Shown piece after piece: positions 7,292-15,978 of a stretch of DNA of 34,593 nt. The stretch is taken from the NCBI RefSeq assembly GCF_900169165.1, contig NZ_FXYY01000029.1:1-34593 (forward strand), in the 5' to 3' direction. The notes beneath the pieces were generated by a model. It did no database searches and had not been told where the DNA came from. It was given only the letters and a program-made list of their open reading frames with translations. The position numbers were made by a program, and so were the translations under genes. Position 1 is the stretch's first letter; every line of letters begins with the position of its first letter. The stretch is from Brevibacterium linens ATCC 9172. GTDB taxonomy: Bacteria > Actinomycetota > Actinomycetes > Actinomycetales > Brevibacteriaceae.

Positions 7292-8692
7292 ATGAACGAG
7301 TCGAGGCGCATGAGGTCAGCACAGACGGCGACCGGCGCTGGGCACAACGGTGAGAACACAATCGGCACCGAGACGACGGCGACAGCCGCCACCCGATCCC
7401 GTCCCCGCAGGCGTCGACTCGCCATGGCCGTCACCGGAGCCGCCGCGGCCCTGGCGCTGAGCATCGGATCCGCAGCCGGCCTGTCGGCCGCTGCCGCCGG
7501 CCATGCCCGCACGGTCGCGGCCGGGACCACCCAGTCGGCCATCCCCTTCATCGGGCAGCCGACCGACCCCAGCCAGGGAGGCAGCAGCGGCCAGGGAGGC
7601 AGCCAGGGCGGATACTCCGGAGGCACCACGCCGGGCGGCGGCTCGCAGTCGCCTGACACCGGGCAGGGCGGTGACGGTTCGTCCCAGCAGGAGGCCAGTC
7701 CGGCGGGTGCGAAGGAGTCGACCGGCGTCGTCCTCATCGACACCCAGCTCGGCTATGAGAACGCCGAGACGGCCGGCACCGGCATCGTACTGAGCAAGGA
7801 CGGTCTGGTGCTGACGAACAACCACGTCATCGCCGATTCGACGAAGATCTCCGTCACCGTCGCCACGACCGGCAAGACCTACGAGGCTTCCGTCGTCGGT
7901 TCGGATTCGACGAAGGACGTGGCCGTGCTCAAGCTCAAGGACGCCTCGGACCTGCAGACGGCGACGATCGACGACGACTCCGTCTCGGTCGGCGACGACG
8001 TCACCGCCGTCGGCAACTCCGAGGGCGGCGGAGTGCTGCAGGCCGCCGACGGATCGGTCACCGACCTCGGCGCTTCGGTCACCACCACCGCACAGGGCTC
8101 CAAAGACTCGGAGACTCTGGGAGACATGATCGAAGTCCAGGCCGATATCGTCTCCGGGGATTCCGGCGGTGCGCTGCTCGATGACGAAGGCGAGGTCGTC
8201 GGCATGAACACCGCTGCTTCCTCCGGCAGTGCCGTGGTCACCGGCTACGCCATTCCCATCGAGTCGGCGCTGACGACCGCCGAATCGATCATCAACGGAC
8301 AGCAGACAGCCACGAACACGCTCGGCTATCCGGCGTTCCTCGGCATCGGAGTCCAGCAGGATTCGCAGAGCGGACAGTCGGGCCAGTCAGGTCAGGGCAG
8401 CCAGTCGATCCAGCCGGGAGACGGCAGCTCGAACGGCCAGTCGAACTCATCGTCGCAGACCGCAGGTGCCGTCGTCGCGGGAGTCTACGAGGACACTCCG
8501 GCCGCCGAGGCGGGACTGACCGCCGGCGACACGATCACGAAGATCGGCTCGACCCAGGTCACCGACGGCAACTCGTTGTCCGAGGCCATCGCCGAGCACA
8601 AGCCCGGAGACACCGTGTCCGTGACGTGGACAGGCACCGACGGTCAGACCCACACCGCCGAGGTGACCCTGACCGAGGGTCCCGCGGCCTGA
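7292..8692 (+). CDS. Trypsin-like serine protease with PDZ domain (HtrA/DegP type)
   Basis: This 466-aa envelope protease has a basic cytoplasmic start (RSRPRRRR, 36-43), one membrane-spanning or signal segment (about 44-70) and a Gly/Ser/Gln-rich linker (about 93-133). The chymotrypsin-fold domain carries catalytic H178 (NNHVI), D209 (KDVAVL) and S291 (SGDSGGAL). A second low-complexity Ser/Gln/Gly linker follows (about 355-390), then a C-terminal PDZ domain with AGLTAGDTITKIG. All three catalytic residues are present, so it should be active, outside the membrane, in protein quality control or regulated cleavage. AGAAAGG precedes the ATG. Placement after a chaperone-like lipoprotein and a transporter does not identify a substrate. 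Confidence 0.88.
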   Translation: MNESRRMRSAQTATGAGHNGENTIGTETTATAATRSRPRRRRLAMAVTGAAAALALSIGSAAGLSAAAAGHARTVAAGTTQSAIPFIGQPTDPSQGGSSGQGGSQGGYSGGTTPGGGSQSPDTGQGGDGSSQQEASPAGAKESTGVVLIDTQLGYENAETAGTGIVLSKDGLVLTNNHVIADSTKISVTVATTGKTYEASVVGSDSTKDVAVLKLKDASDLQTATIDDDSVSVGDDVTAVGNSEGGGVLQAADGSVTDLGASVTTTAQGSKDSETLGDMIEVQADIVSGDSGGALLDDEGEVVGMNTAASSGSAVVTGYAIPIESALTTAESIINGQQTATNTLGYPAFLGIGVQQDSQSGQSGQSGQGSQSIQPGDGSSNGQSNSSSQTAGAVVAGVYEDTPAAEAGLTAGDTITKIGSTQVTDGNSLSEAIAEHKPGDTVSVTWTGTDGQTHTAEVTLTEGPAA

Positions 8693-8725
8693 CGCGGAGA
8701 TTGCCCGACCGCCGCGAGCGAGACG

Positions 8726-8731
8726 TAAGAT
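8726..8731 (+). promoter_or_regulatory. -10 element of the VTT-domain gene, leaderless type
   Basis: TAAGAT ends 6 nt before the ATG at 8738, and there is no Shine-Dalgarno. A TTGCCC (8701-8706) could be the -35, with a 19-bp spacer. Confidence 0.4.
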
Positions 8732-8737
8732 CGGGCC

Positions 8738-9511
8738 ATGCCCGGACACGAAGACGCCTCGCCCTTAGAGCGGTCGCCCCGCCCCCGGCTGGGCCGGGAG
8801 CGCCTCGACTGGCCGACGATCCTGCGCAATATCGCCCTCGCTCTCGCCCTGCTGGCAGGAGTGTGGGCGGTCTTCAACGTCCGCCTGCCTTCGGTCGATG
8901 TGCTGCAGAACGACATCGCGGCAGCCGGATTCTGGGGCTTCGCCGTCTTCATCCTCATCTACATGGGCGTCGCCGCCACACCGATTCCCGTGACGATCAT
9001 GGCCACTGCCGGCGGCCTGATCTTCGGGGTCGGCTTCGGCACCCTGCTGTCGATGATCGGCGTCGTCGCGGGCTGTTGGATCGGGTACTGGATCGCTCGG
9101 GCGCTCGGCCGGGACACCGTGCTGCGGCTGCTCGGCTCCCATGCCGAGACGATCGAATCCAAGCTCACCGGCGGCGGCTTCTACGCAGTGTGCGCCCTGC
9201 GCCTCTTGCCAGGGCTCCCGTATTGGCCGGTCAACTACGGCAGCGGGGCACTGGGCATCGACAACCGCACGTTCCTCTTCGCTACCGCTGTGTCGTCGCT
9301 GCCCGGTCAGCTCTCCCTCGTCGCCGTCGGGGCGTTCATCGGAGATCCCGGCGTCCTCACCGGGACAGTGGTGGGCATCTCATGGGCGCTGGTCATCGTC
9401 CTCACGCTCATCACACTCAAACGCTGGCGGTCGGCGAGCCATGCAGAAGACCACCCGAGCGACCACACCACGGACGACCGTCCTGACGCATCACCGGCCC
9501 AGGAGTCCTGA
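8738..9511 (+). CDS. TVP38/TMEM64-type (VTT/DedA superfamily) membrane protein
   Basis: This 257-aa integral membrane protein has an N-terminal helix (about 30-47) and the VTT core with re-entrant glycine-rich segments (ATPIPVTIMATAGGLIFGVG at about 80-99). The family-typical ALRLLPGLPYWPVNYGSGAL follows (about 152-171), then VSSLPGQL and a final helix at about 205-228. Related proteins act in lipid scrambling, cation or proton-linked transport, or membrane homeostasis. The hydrophilic tail is rich in His, Asp and Ser. No ribosome-binding site precedes the ATG; a -10 box at 8726-8731 suggests a leaderless message. It ends 18 bp from the convergent end of paaG, with no hairpin between. Confidence 0.82.
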   Translation: MPGHEDASPLERSPRPRLGRERLDWPTILRNIALALALLAGVWAVFNVRLPSVDVLQNDIAAAGFWGFAVFILIYMGVAATPIPVTIMATAGGLIFGVGFGTLLSMIGVVAGCWIGYWIARALGRDTVLRLLGSHAETIESKLTGGGFYAVCALRLLPGLPYWPVNYGSGALGIDNRTFLFATAVSSLPGQLSLVAVGAFIGDPGVLTGTVVGISWALVIVLTLITLKRWRSASHAEDHPSDHTTDDRPDASPAQES

Positions 9512-9529
9512 CTCGACGCTGCCCGAACC

Positions 9530-10306
9530 TCATTCGAAGTTCGGCTTCCGCCTCTCCTGGAAGGCCCTGAACCCTTCGGCATAGTCCGGGGTCTGCCGCG
9601 CCGATTCCTGCAGGGCCGCCTCTTGGGCCAGCACCTCGGCGAGGTTCGGACGTTCGTCGGCGAGCTTCTGCACGAAGCCCTTCTCCATGGCGAAGGCCTC
9701 GGCCGGTCCGGTGACGATCTTCTCCAGCTTCGATTCGACGAAGTCGGTCAGTTCCGCGGCTGGGACCGCACGGGAGACGATCCCGGTGGCGGCCGCCTCG
9801 GCGCCGGTCATGAAGTCTCCGGTGATGATGAGGTCCATGGTCCGGTGGTAGCCGACCCGGTCGAGGAACACATGGTGGGCACCGGAATCGAGCATCGCAC
9901 CGATCGCGGCGAACGGGGATCCGAACTTCGCGTCCTCGGCGGCGACGATGATGTCGGCGGCCGCGGCCACTCCGTACCCGAGCCCGAGTGCCGCCCCCTG
10001 GACCTGCGCGATCACGGGGATCGGCAGCGCCCGGATCGCCTGGAAGACGGGGGCGAAGATCTCGGCGAGGAAGGCGTGGGCATCGTCGGTCTCGACGTCG
10101 ACGTTCGCGATGTCACGGCCGGAGCAGAAGACCTTGCCCTCCCCGCGGATGACGAGCGCGCGGACGTTCGGGACCGCCTCGGCGACCTTGGCCACGGCGG
10201 CGGCGATATCGCGCAGGTTGTCCGCGTCGAGGGCGTTGCGGGAGTCGGGTCCGTCGAGGACGATCTCGGCGATCGGGCCGCGGTTCTTCAGCTGGATCTC
10301 GGTCAT
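9530..10306 (-). CDS. paaG: PaaG, 1,2-epoxyphenylacetyl-CoA isomerase (crotonase family)
   Basis: This 258-aa enzyme should convert the ring epoxide of phenylacetyl-CoA to oxepin-CoA. Crotonase features include the oxyanion-hole region CSGRDI (61-66) and QGAALGLGYGVA (103-114). The aspartate of MLDSG, D140, aligns with the PaaG catalytic aspartate. The hydratase glutamates are replaced (F132 in SPFAAIG; D near RTMDLI), so it is an isomerase rather than a hydratase and is distinguished from the PaaF copy in the same operon. The C-terminus DYAEGFRAFQERRKPNFE is PaaG-like. It is the last gene of the paa operon, 34 bp after paaH, with its own AAGGAGC. Confidence 0.85.
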   Translation of the reverse strand: MTEIQLKNRGPIAEIVLDGPDSRNALDADNLRDIAAAVAKVAEAVPNVRALVIRGEGKVFCSGRDIANVDVETDDAHAFLAEIFAPVFQAIRALPIPVIAQVQGAALGLGYGVAAAADIIVAAEDAKFGSPFAAIGAMLDSGAHHVFLDRVGYHRTMDLIITGDFMTGAEAAATGIVSRAVPAAELTDFVESKLEKIVTGPAEAFAMEKGFVQKLADERPNLAEVLAQEAALQESARQTPDYAEGFRAFQERRKPNFE

Positions 10307-10340
10307 GGATGCTCCTTTGCGTGTCCGTGTTGCGGGGATG

Positions 10341-11210
10341 TCACCAGGTGTAGAAACCCTGCCCGGACTTGCGGCCGAGTTCGCCGGCGGCGACCTTGTC
10401 CGTCAGTATCTGCGGGGGTGTGAAACGCTCGCCGATCTCTTCGGCGAGGTGCTCGGCGATGCCGAGGCGCACATCGAGGCCGACGATGTCCGTCGTCCTC
10501 AGCGGCCCGGCCGGATGCCGGTAGCCCAGAGTCATGGCCCGGTCGATGTCTTCGGCACTGGCGACGCCGTCTTCGACCATCCGCATCGCCTCCAGAGCGA
10601 GAGCCACGCCGAGGCGGGAGGAGGCAAATCCGGGCGAGTCCTTCACCGTGATCGCCGTCTTCCCCAGTCCCGTCACCCAGTCCTTGGCGACGTCGACGAG
10701 CGTCGGTTCGGTGTGGGTGCCGACGACGACCTCGACGAGTTCGGACACGGGCACCGGGTTGAAGAAGTGCAGTCCGATGAGCGCCTGCGGACGCGGCAGG
10801 GCCGCGGCGAGCTCGTCGATCGACAGCGCCGAGGTGTTCGTCCCGATGCTCGCGGCGGGAGCGTGCTTCGCGATGGTCGCGAGCACCTCCTGTTTGAGTT
10901 CGACGATCTCGGGCACGGCTTCGACGACGAGGAGGGCCTCGTCGAGCAGGGTCGGGTCGCGGTCGACGATGACGGTTCCGGGCACCTCGATGCCTTTGGA
11001 CGCCGACTTACTCGTAGATGCGTCGATGCGCTGCCTGGCGGCGGCCACAGTGTCGTCGGTGTTCTCGATGACGATGACGCGGGCTCCGGCGGTGGCGAAG
11101 GCATGCGCGATTCCCGCCCCCATCCGACCGCCGCCGAAGACGCCGACGACGTCGGGGACGCGGGCGGTGGTACCGGCTGCCTCGGTGGGGGTGATTGTGG
11201 TGTCGCTCAT
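10341..11210 (-). CDS. paaH: PaaH, 3-hydroxyacyl-CoA dehydrogenase
   Basis: This 289-aa NAD-dependent dehydrogenase should oxidise 3-hydroxyadipyl-CoA to 3-oxoadipyl-CoA. The Rossmann motif GVFGGGRMGAGIA is at about 23-35, the catalytic-region signature GLHFFNPVPV at about 148-157, and KDSPGF at about 193-198. The C-terminal helical domain ends GRKSGQGFYTW. It is single-domain length, about half of some fused PaaH proteins. Its ATG overlaps the paaF stop in ATGA, so the two are translationally coupled. The beta-oxidation step follows PaaF. Confidence 0.88.
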   Translation of the reverse strand: MSDTTITPTEAAGTTARVPDVVGVFGGGRMGAGIAHAFATAGARVIVIENTDDTVAAARQRIDASTSKSASKGIEVPGTVIVDRDPTLLDEALLVVEAVPEIVELKQEVLATIAKHAPAASIGTNTSALSIDELAAALPRPQALIGLHFFNPVPVSELVEVVVGTHTEPTLVDVAKDWVTGLGKTAITVKDSPGFASSRLGVALALEAMRMVEDGVASAEDIDRAMTLGYRHPAGPLRTTDIVGLDVRLGIAEHLAEEIGERFTPPQILTDKVAAGELGRKSGQGFYTW

Positions 11211-12046
11211 GTGTTGTCGCCTTCCTTCGCCGCCTGTTCGGCGGCCTTCTTCGCCTTCTTGGCCTCGCGTTTGGACAGGAACGCGTCCATGCGGGCGAAC
11301 TTCTCGTCGGTTTCGAACAGGACCGCCTGGGCCACATTGTCGATGAGGGGATGGGCCTCTCTCGGGGCGTGGAACGCCGACTTGCTCAGGCGCACGGCCA
11401 GGGGTGCGAAGCTCGCAATCCGATCGGCCAGCGCCTGACCGGCGAGTTCGAGGTCCTCGGGGTCGACGACGTCGCCCAGCAGACCGATGGCCTTGGCTTC
11501 ATCGGCCTGCAGGGTCCGTCCGGCCAGCAGGATCTCCTTGGCGCGGGGTTCGCCGACGAGTTCGCGCAGGCGCCACGCGGCTCCGGCTGCGGCGAGGATG
11601 CCCAGACCGGTCTCCGGGTTGCCGATCTTCGTCGACGGGGTGCCGATGCGGAAGTCCGCGGCGAAGGCGAGCTCGGCTCCGCCGCCCAGCGCGAATCCGT
11701 CGATCAGCGCGATGACCGGCATCGGCAGCTCCTGGATGCGGGAGAAGATCTTCGAGTTGATCCCGGCCAGGGCATCATCGCGGCGACGATTGCGCAGCTG
11801 CGAGATGTCGGCCCCGGCGGCGAAGATGCCGGAGGTGCCGGTGAGGATCGCAACCTTCGGTTCGGCCTCGAGTTCAGCACACACGGCGTGGAGGGCATCG
11901 ACCATCGACTGGTCGATGGCGTTGCGGACCTCGGGTCGGTTGAGCCGGATGATCGTCCGGTCGGGGTGGCGTTCGATGAGCAGCGGGGAGGCGGAATCGT
12001 TCACGCCGGTGCCGCCGTTCACGCCGCCGGTGCCGCCGGCACTCAC
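11207..12046 (-). CDS. paaF: PaaF, 2,3-dehydroadipyl-CoA hydratase (enoyl-CoA hydratase)
   Basis: The crotonase-fold hydratase core has AAGADISQL for the oxyanion hole. Both catalytic glutamates are present, in GNPETGLG and RAKEILLAG, which marks it as a true hydratase, unlike the PaaG paralogue. I place the start at GTG 12046, which overlaps the thiolase stop in GTGA and gives 279 aa. GTG 12004 (265 aa) is also possible and would remove a short Gly/Thr/Val stretch that looks unlike the family. The C-terminus is Lys/Ala-rich (KREAKKAKKAAEQAA). It hydrates 2,3-didehydroadipyl-CoA to 3-hydroxyadipyl-CoA in the cytoplasm. Confidence 0.83.
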   Translation of the reverse strand: MSAGGTGGVNGGTGVNDSASPLLIERHPDRTIIRLNRPEVRNAIDQSMVDALHAVCAELEAEPKVAILTGTSGIFAAGADISQLRNRRRDDALAGINSKIFSRIQELPMPVIALIDGFALGGGAELAFAADFRIGTPSTKIGNPETGLGILAAAGAAWRLRELVGEPRAKEILLAGRTLQADEAKAIGLLGDVVDPEDLELAGQALADRIASFAPLAVRLSKSAFHAPREAHPLIDNVAQAVLFETDEKFARMDAFLSKREAKKAKKAAEQAAKEGDNT

Positions 12047-13206
12047 ACGCGCTCCAGCAGCAGCGCCGAACCCTGGCCGACGCCCACGCACATGGTCGCC
12101 AGGCCCTTCGTCGCCCCGGCCTGCTCCAGACGGTTGAGCAGGGTCAGGGTGATGCGGGTCCCGGAGCAGCCCAGCGGGTGGCCCAGAGCGATCGCTCCGC
12201 CGAATCCGTTGACGGTCTCCGGGTCGAGCCCGAGGTCGCCCATGCACGCCAGTGACTGGGAGGCGAAGGCCTCATTGAGTTCGACGGCCTCGAGGTCATC
12301 AACGCTCCAGCCGGTGCGTTCGAGCACCTTGCGGGTCGCGGGGACGGGGCCGATGCCCATGATCTCCGGGGACACACCGGCATTGGCTCCGGCGACGACC
12401 CGGGCGCGCGGGCTCAGTCCGTGCTTGTTCGCATAGTCCTCGGATACGAGCACGACGACGGCGGCACCGTCATTGAGCGATGAGGAGTTCCCGGCGGTGA
12501 TGACCCCGCCGGGTCCGTGGATGGGACGCAGCTTGCCGAGCTTCTCCAGCGTCGAATCGCGTGGTCCCTCATCGGCGGTGACCTCGCCGACGGGCAGGAT
12601 CTCACGCTCGAAGCTGCCGACCTTCTGCGCGGCCAGGGCCAACTGATGCGACCGGTAGGCGAATTCGTCGAGGGCCTCGCGGCTCAGCTGCCACTTCTCG
12701 GCGACGCGTTCGGCCGTCTGCGGCATCGACAGGGTCACGTCCTCACCGAAGGCGGGGTTCGTGAACCGCCAGCCGATGGAGGTGTCCCAGGTCCGGCCCG
12801 GCTTCGACCACGCACGCGAGGGCTTCTCGCTCACCCACGGGGCGCGGGTCATCGATTCGACACCGCCGGCCACGACCACATCGGCGTCTCCGGCGGCGAT
12901 CATCGCCCGGGCCGTCGTGATCGCGGTCATCCCCGAGGCGCACAGACGGTTGACGGTGAACCCGGGCACGGATTCGGGCAGTCCGGCCAGGAGCACGGCC
13001 ATGCGGGCGATGTTCCGGTTGTCCTCACCGGCCTGGTTCGCCGAGCCGAGGATGACCTCGTCGATATCGGTCGGGTCGATGCCCGCCCGCTCGACGACGG
13101 TCTTCATCGTGGCAGCCACGAGGTCATCGGGCCGCTGGTCGGCCAGTGCACCCCCGTAGCGTCCGATGGGGGTGCGCAGTCCGTCCAGAATGAATGCCTC
13201 GGGCAT
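12043..13206 (-). CDS. paaJ: PaaJ, 3-oxoadipyl-CoA / 3-oxo-5,6-dehydrosuberyl-CoA thiolase
   Basis: This 387-aa thiolase has nucleophilic C89 in NRLCASGM, the histidine motif GGAIALGHPLGCSG, and the second active-site cysteine in CVGVGQGSALL. In the phenylacetate pathway this enzyme acts twice: on the C8 ring-opened 3-oxo acyl-CoA and finally on 3-oxoadipyl-CoA, giving acetyl-CoA and succinyl-CoA. ATG 13206 is preceded by GAGGAG. It is separated from paaE by 91 bp containing two small hairpins, the largest gap in the operon, and overlaps paaF downstream. Confidence 0.88.
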   Translation of the reverse strand: MPEAFILDGLRTPIGRYGGALADQRPDDLVAATMKTVVERAGIDPTDIDEVILGSANQAGEDNRNIARMAVLLAGLPESVPGFTVNRLCASGMTAITTARAMIAAGDADVVVAGGVESMTRAPWVSEKPSRAWSKPGRTWDTSIGWRFTNPAFGEDVTLSMPQTAERVAEKWQLSREALDEFAYRSHQLALAAQKVGSFEREILPVGEVTADEGPRDSTLEKLGKLRPIHGPGGVITAGNSSSLNDGAAVVVLVSEDYANKHGLSPRARVVAGANAGVSPEIMGIGPVPATRKVLERTGWSVDDLEAVELNEAFASQSLACMGDLGLDPETVNGFGGAIALGHPLGCSGTRITLTLLNRLEQAGATKGLATMCVGVGQGSALLLERV

Positions 13207-13244
13207 GGGTCTCCTCGCTGACGAGTTCGGGTAGGTGACATGGT

Positions 13245-13281
13245 ACGGGCTTGCACCCGTTGGTGTGCGGGCTAGCGCCCG
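13245..13281. repeat. Two tandem short hairpins in the paaE-paaJ gap
   Basis: ACGGG/CCCGT arms (13245-13260) and CGGGC/GCCCG arms (13268-13281) form two adjacent 5-bp stems inside the 91-bp intercistronic gap. The remaining genes of the operon overlap or lie within 34 bp. They may protect or define mRNA ends between the oxygenase and beta-oxidation parts, or be chance GC pairing. Confidence 0.35.
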
Positions 13282-13297
13282 GTTGGGTTCGGGCCGC

Positions 13298-14416
13298 TTA
13301 CGAGTCGAAGTCGACGGTGACTTCGTCGCTGACGGGGAACGTCTGGCAGGTGAGGACGAAGTTCGCCTCGACCTCGGCGTCCTCGAGAGCGTAGTTGCGG
13401 ACCATGTTGACCTCACCGCCGCAGATCTTCGCGCGGCAGGTTCCGCACACCCCGCCCTTGCAGGCGAACGGCAGATCGGACCGGGATTCCTGTGCGGAGT
13501 CGAGGATGGTCTTGCCCTGCGACATCGCCGAGGTGGAGCGTTTGCCGTCGAGGATGACGGTGACGTCGCTGGTGGCTCCCTCGATGACCTTGTCCGCGTG
13601 GACGACTTCCGGTGGGGGTTCGTCGACGTAGAAGAGTTCGAAGTGGATCCTCTCCTTCGGCACGTCGAATTCGGCGAGCACCTTGCGGGCGTCTTCGAGC
13701 ATGCCGAAGGGTCCGCACAGCCACACATGGTCCATGCTGCCGATCGGGACGATGGCGGTGAGCAGGTCCCGCAGCTTCTCCTCGTCGAGACGACCGGAGA
13801 AGAGCTCCACATCGCGGGGTTCGCGGGAGAGCACGTGGACGAGGTCGAGCTGCTGGTTGCGGGCGTCCTTGAGGTCGGCGAGCTCCTCGGCGAACATCAC
13901 GGTGTTCGTGTGCCGGTTGCCGTAGAGCAGAGTCACCGAGGCGTCGGGGTTCGACAGGACGGTCGAGGCGATGGAGAGCATCGGGGTGATTCCCGAGCCT
14001 GCGGCGATGCACAGGTGCCTGCCGCCGGCGGAGGCATCGGCGCGGAAGCTGCCCGAGGGAGGCTGCACCTCGATGACGTCACCGGGACGGACCTCGCGCA
14101 CCAGCCACAGGGAGAAGAGTCCTTCGGGGACTTCGCGCACACCGATGCGCGGGGCGGTTCCGGCCGGGGCGCAGATCGAATAGGTGCGGCGGTGCTCGGC
14201 GCCGTCGATGATGCGGCGCAGGGTCAGGGACTGTCCTGCCGCGAAGTCGAAGAGTTCGCTGTATTCGCCGGGCACGTCGAAGGTCACGGCGGCCGAATCC
14301 TCGGTGAGGTGGTCGACGGATTTCACGGTCAGCGGGTAGAAGGCCGACCGGGAGAATCCGTCGGCAGGCTCGGTGGCGGGGGCCGCCTCGGCGGTGTGAT
14401 CGATCGTCTGAGTCAT
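13298..14416 (-). CDS. paaE: PaaE, phenylacetyl-CoA epoxidase reductase subunit
   Basis: This 372-aa electron-transfer protein passes electrons from NAD(P)H to the PaaAC di-iron centre. It has a ferredoxin-reductase-type FAD domain with RTYSIC (about 96-101) and an NAD-binding domain starting near GSGITPMLS. A C-terminal plant-type 2Fe-2S domain holds cysteines in CKGGVCGTC and a fourth in LTCQ. The ATG at 14416 shares one base with the paaD stop (TGATG), with GGAG upstream. The N-terminal 25 residues are a variable Ala/Thr-rich lead. It functions in the cytoplasm within the PaaABCE complex. Confidence 0.9.
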   Translation of the reverse strand: MTQTIDHTAEAAPATEPADGFSRSAFYPLTVKSVDHLTEDSAAVTFDVPGEYSELFDFAAGQSLTLRRIIDGAEHRRTYSICAPAGTAPRIGVREVPEGLFSLWLVREVRPGDVIEVQPPSGSFRADASAGGRHLCIAAGSGITPMLSIASTVLSNPDASVTLLYGNRHTNTVMFAEELADLKDARNQQLDLVHVLSREPRDVELFSGRLDEEKLRDLLTAIVPIGSMDHVWLCGPFGMLEDARKVLAEFDVPKERIHFELFYVDEPPPEVVHADKVIEGATSDVTVILDGKRSTSAMSQGKTILDSAQESRSDLPFACKGGVCGTCRAKICGGEVNMVRNYALEDAEVEANFVLTCQTFPVSDEVTVDFDS

Positions 14417-14988
14417 CAGATCTCCTTCACATGGTCGAACGGTTCGAGGCAGTCGTTGCACTGGTACATCGCCTTGCATGCGGTTGCGCCGAACTCCGAG
14501 GACAGCCTGACGTCGTCGGATCCGCACAGCACGCAGGTCACGGCGCGGCGGGTGGGCATGAGGGTCAGCGCCACCGGGCCGGAGTTGCGCGGTGCGGCTC
14601 CGGGTGGGGAGATTCCGGCGTCCTTGAGGGCTTTCTTCCCGCGTTCGGTGATCCAGTCGCTCGTCCAGGCAGGGGTCAGGGACACGCGCACCTCGGCATC
14701 GGGGAATCCGGCCTCGAGGAGTTCGCGCTGCAGGTCATCGCGCATCGTCGCCATCGCCGGGCAGCCCGAATAGGTGGGGGTGATGATGGTGACAACGTGG
14801 CCGTTCTCGATCGTGACGTCGCGCAGCACCCCGAGATCGAGGAGGGTGAGCATCGGCATCTCGGGGTCGGTCACGCGTTCGGCGGCGGCCCAGGCACGGT
14901 CGATCGCCTCGGCGTCGGTGACTGGTGCGGTGTCGGTGGTGCCTTCCGGGCGGGTGTCGGTCGGGGAGGTCTCGAGCATGGCGGTCAC
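14416..14988 (-). CDS. paaD: PaaD, metal-cluster assembly protein for the epoxidase
   Basis: This protein of about 190 aa has an MIP18/DUF59-type domain (WAAAERVTDPEMPMLTLLDL, then TPTYSGCPAM). Its C-terminal zinc-ribbon-like segment has CVLC and CNDC pairs. PaaD is needed for activity of the phenylacetyl-CoA oxygenase, most likely for iron-sulfur or di-iron maturation. The start is taken at GTG 14988, overlapping the paaC stop in GTGA with GAGGGG 5 nt upstream. ATG 14979 is the alternative (187 aa). It is tightly coupled with paaC and paaE. Confidence 0.87.
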   Translation of the reverse strand: MTAMLETSPTDTRPEGTTDTAPVTDAEAIDRAWAAAERVTDPEMPMLTLLDLGVLRDVTIENGHVVTIITPTYSGCPAMATMRDDLQRELLEAGFPDAEVRVSLTPAWTSDWITERGKKALKDAGISPPGAAPRNSGPVALTLMPTRRAVTCVLCGSDDVRLSSEFGATACKAMYQCNDCLEPFDHVKEI

Positions 14989-15965
14989 CACTGCCCCTCC
15001 GGGTGCTCGCGGGCGACGACCTGCATCTCGGCGAGCAGCTTCGACAGGGCCTCGGTGTGGAGTCCGTCGCGGCCCTTGCCGCCGTGGACGCCGACTCCGG
15101 CCAGACCGCCGCGTTCGGGCCGGTCGATTCCGGCCGCGGCGAACACCTGGTCGAGGATGACGGATGCCTCGTCGGCCACCGTCGCGGGGTCGACGCCGAT
15201 TCCGGCTTCGGCCACGGCAGTCTCGACCGGGTGGGTCTCGAAGAGTTCGGACCACAGCGGCCACAGGCCGTTCAGTGCGGTGACCAGGCGGGATCGCGAT
15301 TCCTCGGTCCCGCGGGCCAGGGTCACGACCCAGCGTCCGGCGAAGTCGCGGTGGTAGGACATCTCCTTCACACCCTTGGCCGCGATGGCCGCGAGCACGG
15401 TGTCGCGGCTGCTCGAGAGTCGTTCGAAGATCGACAGGCGCCACGTGGAGTAGATGAGGATCTTCGCGACCGCCTCGGCGAAGTCGCCGCCCGGCACCTC
15501 GGCCAGGCGGACGTTGCGGAAGTCCAGGTCGTTGCGGAAGTACGCGAGCCGGTCTTCATCGGGGACCGGGGAGCCGGCGGGCAGTTCGGGCACGAGCTGC
15601 GGATCGGCGGCTGCGGCGCGGGCGAGCAGGAGACGCGCCTGTCCGAGGAGGTCGAGGGCGATGTTCGCCAGCGCGATGTCCTCTTCGAGATCTGGGGCGT
15701 TCGAGCACCATTCGGAGATCCGCTGGCTGAACACGAGCGCGTCGTCGCCGAGCATGAGGCAGTACGCCCCGAGGTCCTTGGCATCAACACCGTCGGGAAC
15801 GGTCGTATCGACGCCGGCCAGGGGGTCTTCGAAGTCGGTGCCGAAGGCCCAGTTCGCGTCGTTGACGAGCAGTCCGGAGTACGCGTTGTCGTGGTCGCCG
15901 TGTTCGACGTTCGTGCCGGCTTCGTCGTGTTCGACGTGGATGGTGGGTTCGTTGTTCGCAGTCAT
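14985..15965 (-). CDS. paaC: PaaC, phenylacetyl-CoA epoxidase structural subunit
   Basis: This 326-aa protein has a ferritin-like four-helix-bundle fold. It pairs with PaaA but lacks the functional di-iron site of the catalytic subunit. Family-typical segments are DDALVFSQRISEWCSNAPDL, ALDLLGQARLLL and KEMSYHRDFAGRWVVTLARG. An acidic and His-rich extension (about residues 1-30) precedes the core. The ATG at 15965 has AAGGGG upstream. It lies 13 bp after paaB and overlaps paaD by 4 nt. Confidence 0.9.
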   Translation of the reverse strand: MTANNEPTIHVEHDEAGTNVEHGDHDNAYSGLLVNDANWAFGTDFEDPLAGVDTTVPDGVDAKDLGAYCLMLGDDALVFSQRISEWCSNAPDLEEDIALANIALDLLGQARLLLARAAAADPQLVPELPAGSPVPDEDRLAYFRNDLDFRNVRLAEVPGGDFAEAVAKILIYSTWRLSIFERLSSSRDTVLAAIAAKGVKEMSYHRDFAGRWVVTLARGTEESRSRLVTALNGLWPLWSELFETHPVETAVAEAGIGVDPATVADEASVILDQVFAAAGIDRPERGGLAGVGVHGGKGRDGLHTEALSKLLAEMQVVAREHPEGQW

Positions 15966-15978
15966 CTCTCGCCCCTTC

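Noticed and set aside
12048..12247. Extension of PaaF into the thiolase gene
   Set aside because: Those codons overlap the conserved end of PaaJ; the GTGA overlap at 12046 is the natural start.
11195..12436. A 413-codon plus-strand frame
   Set aside because: Antisense of paaF and paaJ; no motifs, and it crosses two coupled genes.
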